A DNA stretch of 9,267 bases, from contig CAMZET010000043.1 in assembly GCA_947305825.1 (NCBI GenBank), forward strand, positions 1-9,267. Reading direction: 5' to 3'. The position numbers were made by a program, and so were the translations under genes. Under the pieces are notes generated by a model, which made no database searches, had not been told where the DNA came from, and was given only the letters and a program-made list of their open reading frames with translations. The number at the start of each line of letters is the position of its first letter. Positions within the stretch are counted from its first letter, which is position 1. Source of the DNA: an uncultured Verrucomicrobiota bacterium (GTDB lineage: Bacteria; Verrucomicrobiota; Kiritimatiellia; RFP12; UBA1067). Shown piece after piece: positions 5,550 through 9,267 of the stretch.

Positions 5550-7001
5550 TCAGCCCCTCATCTGGGGGAAGAGGACGACGTCGCGGATGCCGTCGACGCC
5601 CGTGAGGAGCATTACGAGGCGGTCCACGCCGATGCCGAGGCCGCCCGTGGGGGGCATGCCGACTTCGAGCGCGGAGATGAAATCCTCATCGATTTTCTCG
5701 GTGTCCTCGCCGGCCTGGTGCTCGAGGGCCTTGCGCTGCTCGATAGGGTCGTTCTGCTCGGTGTAGCCGGGGCAGAGCTCGCGGCCGGCGACGACGAACT
5801 CGAAGACGTCCACGAGGGACGGGTCGTCCTTGCAGGTCTTGGCGAGCGGGACGAATTCATGCGGCAGGCGCGTGACGAAGGTCGGCTGGCGGAGGTTGCG
5901 CTCGATGAGTTTGTCGTAGACCTCGTGCGTGAGCATGAGGGTCGTATCGACACCTTCGAGTTCGAGGTTGGTATCCGTCTCGGCGCCCTTGGCCTTGGCC
6001 TTTTCGAGCTGAGCGGCGAACGGGATGTCGAACCAGTCTTCGCCCATGAGTTCCTTGACTAGGTCGTTGTAGGCGACGCGCCGGTACGGCGGCGTGAAGT
6101 CGATGACTTCCTTCGACTCGCCGTATTCAATCTGGCGCTTGCCGACGACGGTGTCGCAGAGGTGCGGGATGAGGCCCTCGATGATGGCTTCCATGCTCGT
6201 GCGGTCGCCGTACGCCTCGTAGACCTCGAGGACGGTGAACTCCGGGTTGTGGGAGCGGTCTATGCCCTCGTTGCGGAAGTCCTTGCCGAGTTCGAATACC
6301 TTGTTCATGCCGCCGACGAGCAGCCGCTTGAGGTAGAGTTCGGGGGCGATGCGCAAGACCATTTTCTGGTCGAGGGCGTTGAAATGAGTCTCGAAGGGCT
6401 TGGCGGCGGCGCCGCCGGCCTGCGACTGCAGGATAGGCGTCTCGACCTCGACGAAGCCCTTGGACCACAGGTACTTGCGCGTCTCCATGATGAGGCGCGA
6501 GCGCATGAAGAACCTCTCGCGGCTCTCGTCGTTCGTCATGAGGTCGACGTAGCGGCGGCGGTAGCGCTCCTCCTGGTCTGCGAGGCCGTGGAATTTCTCC
6601 GGCGGCTGCTCGAGCGCCTTGGCAAGCATGGTCCAGTCCTTGACGACCAGGCTTTTTTCGCCCTTCTGGGTGGTGAAGAGCGCGCCCTCGGCGCCGATTA
6701 TGTCGCCAAGATTGAGCTGCTTGAAGGCCGCGAACGCCGTTTCGGAGAGCTCGTCGCGCTTGAAGATGAGCTGGAAGCGGTCGGTTCCGTCGCTTAGCGT
6801 GGCGAAGTTCATCTTGCCCATGCGGCGGATGGTCATGAGACGCCCGGCGACGCGGCGCACGGCGCCCTCGGCGAACGACGCTCGCACGTCGCGCAAATCG
6901 TCATGGTCGAACTTGCACCCGTAGGGCTCGTAGCCGAGTTCCTTCAGCGCCGCCATGCTCGCGAGCCGCTGCTCGCGGTATTCGTTTGTTTCCTGTGTCA
7001 T
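5550..7001 (-). CDS. lysS: Lysine--tRNA ligase, class II
   Basis: Charges tRNA-Lys with lysine using ATP in the cytoplasm. The protein is 483 residues from the ATG at 7001, standard for bacterial class II LysRS. The N-terminal OB-fold anticodon-binding domain covers about residues 50-140 (VAGRLMTIRRMGKMNFATLSDG). The catalytic domain has motif 1 near YLWSKGFVEVETPILQ, motif 2 as FRNEGIDRSHNPEFT near residues 240-255, and motif 3 as GLGIGVDRLVMLLT near 457-470. AGGAAAKPFETHFNALD and LRIAPELYLKRLLVGG are also typical. An in-frame ATG at 7031 would add ten residues and overlap argD by 11 bases. I prefer 7001 because family similarity starts there and GAGG sits at suitable spacing. It follows argD closely, so it is probably co-transcribed with argBD. 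The stop codon is part of a 15-bp inverted repeat with 5266-5280. Confidence 0.98.
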   Translation of the reverse strand: MTQETNEYREQRLASMAALKELGYEPYGCKFDHDDLRDVRASFAEGAVRRVAGRLMTIRRMGKMNFATLSDGTDRFQLIFKRDELSETAFAAFKQLNLGDIIGAEGALFTTQKGEKSLVVKDWTMLAKALEQPPEKFHGLADQEERYRRRYVDLMTNDESRERFFMRSRLIMETRKYLWSKGFVEVETPILQSQAGGAAAKPFETHFNALDQKMVLRIAPELYLKRLLVGGMNKVFELGKDFRNEGIDRSHNPEFTVLEVYEAYGDRTSMEAIIEGLIPHLCDTVVGKRQIEYGESKEVIDFTPPYRRVAYNDLVKELMGEDWFDIPFAAQLEKAKAKGAETDTNLELEGVDTTLMLTHEVYDKLIERNLRQPTFVTRLPHEFVPLAKTCKDDPSLVDVFEFVVAGRELCPGYTEQNDPIEQRKALEHQAGEDTEKIDEDFISALEVGMPPTGGLGIGVDRLVMLLTGVDGIRDVVLFPQMRG

Positions 7002-7020
7002 TTCCCTCGGCCTCGCTCGC

Positions 7021-8226
7021 TTATTCGCCATCGCCGCCGAACACGCAGTCGAGGGCGTCGGAAATCATGTCCACGGCTTCTTCGAGGTCGTCTTCCTTGA
7101 GGACGAGCGGGGGGAGGAAGCGGACGACGTGGGGCCCTGCGGTGAGGGCGAGCAGGCCCTGGGCCTGGAGGGCATCAACGATAGGCTTGGCGTCGCCGTC
7201 GACGACGAGGCCGAGCATGAGGCCCTTGCCGCGGACCTCGAGGAGCGCGTCGTACTTGTCTACTTCGGCGACGAGGGCTTCCTTGAGGAGGTTGCCGAGT
7301 TCGGTGGCGCGGTCGAGCAGCCCATCTTCCTCGATGACGTCGATGACAGCGAGGGCGGCGGCGGCGGCGACCGGATTGCCTCCGAAGGTGGAGGCGTGGG
7401 TGGAGGGGCCGAAGACGTCAGCGAGGCGGGCGTTGGAGACGAGCGCGCCCATCGGGAGGCCGCCGCCGAGCGCCTTGGCGAGAGTGAACATGTCGGGCTT
7501 CACGTCGTAGCCCTGCCAGGCGAACCAGGTCCCGGTGCGGCCCATGCCGCACTGCACTTCGTCGCAAATCATGAGCAGGTTCTTCTCGTCGCAGAGCGCG
7601 CGCACGCCGGCCATGAACTCGGGCGTCGCGGGCGTGACGCCGCCCTCGCCCTGCACCGCCTCGAGCATTATCGCTACCGTGCGCTCGTTGATTGCCGCCT
7701 TGACGCTCTCCAGGTCGTTGAAGTCGGCGTACGCGAAACCGACGGGCAGCGGGTCGTAGTCCTCCTGCGCCCAGGCCTGCGCCGTCGCCGCCACCGTCGC
7801 GAGAGTGCGGCCGTGGAAGCCCTGCCGGAACGTGACGACCTCGTAGCGGCCGCCGTTGTACGCGCCCCACTTGCGGGCGAGCTTCAGCGCCGCCTCGTTC
7901 GCCTCCGCGCCGGAGTTGCAGAAGAACGCCTTGCCGCCAAGCCCGGAGAGCGCCACCAGCTTCTCCGCCAGGCGCGTCGCCGGCTCGTTCGCGTACAGGT
8001 TCGAGCAGTGCGTCAGCGTCGCCGCCTGCTCCTGTATCGCCTTCACCACCTTCGGGTTGGAATAGCCGACGTTCTGCACGCCTATGCCGCTCGTGAAATC
8101 GTAGAGTATGAGACCGTCCACGTCGCGGACCGTCACGCCCTTTCCGCTGGCAATCACCAGGCTGGGCGAATATGTGGGCATGACCGCGCTGCGGTACGTT
8201 TCCAGTATCTCGGTTGTCTTGCTCAT
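7021..8226 (-). CDS. argD: Acetylornithine aminotransferase (class III PLP transaminase)
   Basis: Predicted to transfer an amino group from glutamate to N-acetylglutamate semialdehyde, making N-acetylornithine for arginine. In many bacteria the same enzyme also serves as succinyl-diaminopimelate aminotransferase in lysine synthesis. It is 401 residues, the normal size. Features include LYDFTSGIGVQNVGYSNPKV near the N terminus, FCNSGAEANEAALKLARK near residue 100 (phosphate-binding part), FHGRT, EAVQGEGGV, LLMICDEVQCGMGRTG with the cofactor aspartate, and Lys251 in TLAKALGGGLP as the Schiff-base lysine; HASTFGGNP follows. The common EPxQGEGG is EAVQGEGG here, a mild change. The ATG at 8226 overlaps the argB stop by 4 bases (ATGA), so translation is likely coupled. 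Placement after argB strongly supports ArgD over other class III transaminases. Confidence 0.94.
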   Translation of the reverse strand: MSKTTEILETYRSAVMPTYSPSLVIASGKGVTVRDVDGLILYDFTSGIGVQNVGYSNPKVVKAIQEQAATLTHCSNLYANEPATRLAEKLVALSGLGGKAFFCNSGAEANEAALKLARKWGAYNGGRYEVVTFRQGFHGRTLATVAATAQAWAQEDYDPLPVGFAYADFNDLESVKAAINERTVAIMLEAVQGEGGVTPATPEFMAGVRALCDEKNLLMICDEVQCGMGRTGTWFAWQGYDVKPDMFTLAKALGGGLPMGALVSNARLADVFGPSTHASTFGGNPVAAAAALAVIDVIEEDGLLDRATELGNLLKEALVAEVDKYDALLEVRGKGLMLGLVVDGDAKPIVDALQAQGLLALTAGPHVVRFLPPLVLKEDDLEEAVDMISDALDCVFGGDGE

Positions 8227-9083
8227 TCTGTTATCTCCGTTCCCACGCCTTCGCGTGTGAATATTTCAAGTAAAAGAGAGTGGGCCATGCGCCCGTCCAC
8301 AAGATGCACCTTCCTGACGCCGCCGGCTATGGCGTCCACGCACGAGTCTATTTTCGGGAGCATTCCGCCGGAAATCACGCCGTCAGCCTTTAGGCACTCG
8401 ACGGACTCGACGCGGAGGGTGGATAAGAGAGTCGATTCGTCGGCAGGGTCGCGCAGGAGGCCGGGCATATCGCTGACGAGGGCGAATTTGCGGACCTTGA
8501 GCTCCTTGGCGAGGGCTGCGGCGGCGACGTCCGCATTGATGTTGTAGAGATGCTGGTCGGCAACGCCGGTGCCGAGCGGGGTGACGACGGGGATGATGCC
8601 CGCGTCAAGCATCTCGCGCGCGGGACGGGCGTCCACCCCCACGATGCGCCCGACGTAGCCGCGGTCGGGCTCGGCCACCTTCTCCGCCGCGAAAATCCAG
8701 TTGCCGTGGATGGGACGGGCGTTGATACCCTTGGAGAGAAGCCTTTTCACGAGGTCGGGGTTCACCACGTTGTTGAGAGTGCGCCGCACAATCTCCATCG
8801 TCGGCTCGTCCGTCACACGCAGACCGCCCACAAACTTCGGCTCGTGGCCGGACTCGCGCAAAGCCTTCGAAATAGCCTTGCCGCCGCCGTGCACTATCAC
8901 CACCTTCATGCCCACGGAGCGCATGAAAGTTATGTCGTCCATGATTGAGTCGAGATTGCGCTCGACTTCCATGACGCTGCCGCCGACCTTCACGAGCACC
9001 ACCGAGCCGCGAAAGTCTATTATATAGGGAAGCGCTTCGGTCAAGACCGCCGCCTTCGCCATCGCTGTTGACACCTTGTCCAT
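8223..9083 (-). CDS. argB: Acetylglutamate kinase
   Basis: Phosphorylates N-acetyl-L-glutamate, the second step of arginine synthesis. The protein is 286 residues. An amino acid kinase fold is clear: LVKVGGS with Lys32, VIVHGGGKAI near residue 65, GLRVTDEPTM, PVVTPLGTG, NINADVAAAALAKEL, ALVSDMPGLL, GGMLPKID with the second catalytic lysine, and the ending LLLEIFTREGVGTEI. The N-terminal extension before the first strand (VLTEALPYIIDFRG) matches the helix found in arginine-sensitive hexameric acetylglutamate kinases, so feedback inhibition by arginine is expected; this is family knowledge plus inference. The loop that often reads GLSGKDG is instead ARPIHGNW. The ATG at 9083 has no SD and lies 10 bases after a -10 box. 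An internal ATG at 9062 (residue 8) preceded by AAGG is an alternative start. Confidence 0.96.
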   Translation of the reverse strand: MDKVSTAMAKAAVLTEALPYIIDFRGSVVLVKVGGSVMEVERNLDSIMDDITFMRSVGMKVVIVHGGGKAISKALRESGHEPKFVGGLRVTDEPTMEIVRRTLNNVVNPDLVKRLLSKGINARPIHGNWIFAAEKVAEPDRGYVGRIVGVDARPAREMLDAGIIPVVTPLGTGVADQHLYNINADVAAAALAKELKVRKFALVSDMPGLLRDPADESTLLSTLRVESVECLKADGVISGGMLPKIDSCVDAIAGGVRKVHLVDGRMAHSLLLEIFTREGVGTEITE

Positions 9084-9093
9084 TGGGATAAAT

Positions 9094-9102
9094 AGTATAC
9101 CA
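9094..9102 (-). promoter_or_regulatory. Extended -10 promoter of argB
   Basis: The minus strand reads TGGTATACT, a good extended -10 element, ending 10 bases before the argB ATG. No recognisable -35 lies at the usual distance. The predicted transcription start, about 6-7 bases downstream, leaves only a few untranslated bases, so argB would be leaderless or start at the internal ATG at 9062. Confidence 0.6.
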
Positions 9103-9164
9103 AAATTTCCCGCGCCCTGCTTGAAGGCGGGGTGGTGAGATGGGGCAGGGCGACAGCATTTACT

Positions 9165-9208
9165 TGTCTATCGACTGTCAACCGATGTTTTAGACACATT
9201 ATTGACAG
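9165..9208. promoter_or_regulatory. Two interleaved dyads upstream of argB
   Basis: TGTCTA (9165-9170) pairs with TAGACA (9191-9196), and CTGTCAA (9175-9181) pairs with TTGACAG (9202-9208). Each pair has 20 bases between its arms. The half-sites do not look like the ArgR box. They could be operators or a structure at the end of a gene beyond the window; the role is unknown. Confidence 0.35.
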
Positions 9209-9229
9209 GATTCACAAGAGATTTTAAGC

Positions 9230-9267
9230 CACAAAGGACACAAAGAGAATTTATCGATTCTTCGATT
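9230..9267. repeat. Short tandem repeats at the right edge
   Basis: CACAAAGGA (9230-9238) is followed directly by CACAAAGAG (9239-9247), and TCGATTCT/TCGATT occupies 9254-9267 at the edge. The 9084-9267 gap holds no gene that I can support. These short repeats resemble in style those in the other gaps and probably continue past the window. Confidence 0.6.

Larger units (their letters stand above)
5266..5556. repeat. Gap segment bounded by a 15-bp perfect inverted repeat
   Basis: GGGCTGAGGGTTGAG at 5266-5280 is the exact reverse complement of CTCAACCCTCAGCCC at 5542-5556. The left arm continues into a GGGTTGA-like tandem (through about 5297); the right arm carries the last codon and TGA stop of lysS. 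Between the arms lie a GC hairpin and several AT-rich short tandem repeats, and no gene. The pair may reflect two copies of the same spreading short repeat in opposite orientation rather than the ends of a mobile element. Confidence 0.6.

Noticed and set aside
6955..8547. A 530-codon open frame on the plus strand opposite argD and argB
   Set aside because: It is antisense to two clearly conserved enzymes, its product is rich in E, G, V, A and R with no recognisable domain, and such long antisense frames are normal in high-GC coding DNA.
9165..9208. ArgR operator upstream of argB
   Set aside because: The half-sites do not match the AT-rich ATTCA-type ARG box, so assigning them to ArgR would be guesswork.

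Overview
The window is a compact stretch of bacterial chromosome, visibly G+C-rich in its genes. All nine protein-coding genes lie on the minus strand, so transcription runs from right to left. It is essentially a housekeeping locus. I found no tRNA, rRNA, CRISPR array, transposase, phage gene or defence system, and I do not see an obvious new multi-gene system. The least explained material is in the non-coding gaps and in a few residue-level oddities.

Right block (9083 down to 5550): argB (acetylglutamate kinase), argD (acetylornithine aminotransferase) and lysS (lysyl-tRNA synthetase) are tightly packed. argB and argD overlap by 4 bases, and argD and lysS are separated by 19 bases or overlap by 11, depending on the lysS start. 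argB has an extended -10 type promoter almost touching its start codon. A strong GC hairpin about 220 bases past lysS is the best candidate end of this transcript.

Middle gap (5127-5549, 423 bases): no gene. In order it holds a purine-rich leader with three AGAAGGA copies, a candidate promoter, a GGGTTGA-type repeat, the hairpin, and a run of AT-rich short tandem repeats. A 15-bp perfect inverted repeat spans most of the gap, and its right arm contains the lysS stop codon.

Left block (5126 down to 1, probably running on past the window edge): a HTH-cupin regulator, accD and accA (both halves of acetyl-CoA carboxyltransferase), an N-acetylneuraminate lyase-like gene (nanA), scpA (condensin kleisin) and mnmA (tRNA U34 2-thiolase, cut by the window edge). 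nanA, scpA and mnmA are nearly fused, with a 5-base gap and then an 8-base overlap. The genes therefore join malonyl-CoA supply, possible sialic acid breakdown, chromosome segregation and tRNA thiolation in one probable operon led by a regulator.

Organism: high-GC genes, AT-rich low-complexity spacers, an animal-type N-acetylneuraminate lyase and an MnmA of the form with PNPCxxCN and SQDFYSGD motifs suggest a member of the Verrucomicrobiota/Lentisphaerota/Kiritimatiellota side of the PVC group, perhaps from the gut. This is a tentative inference from general familiarity, not a demonstrated placement.
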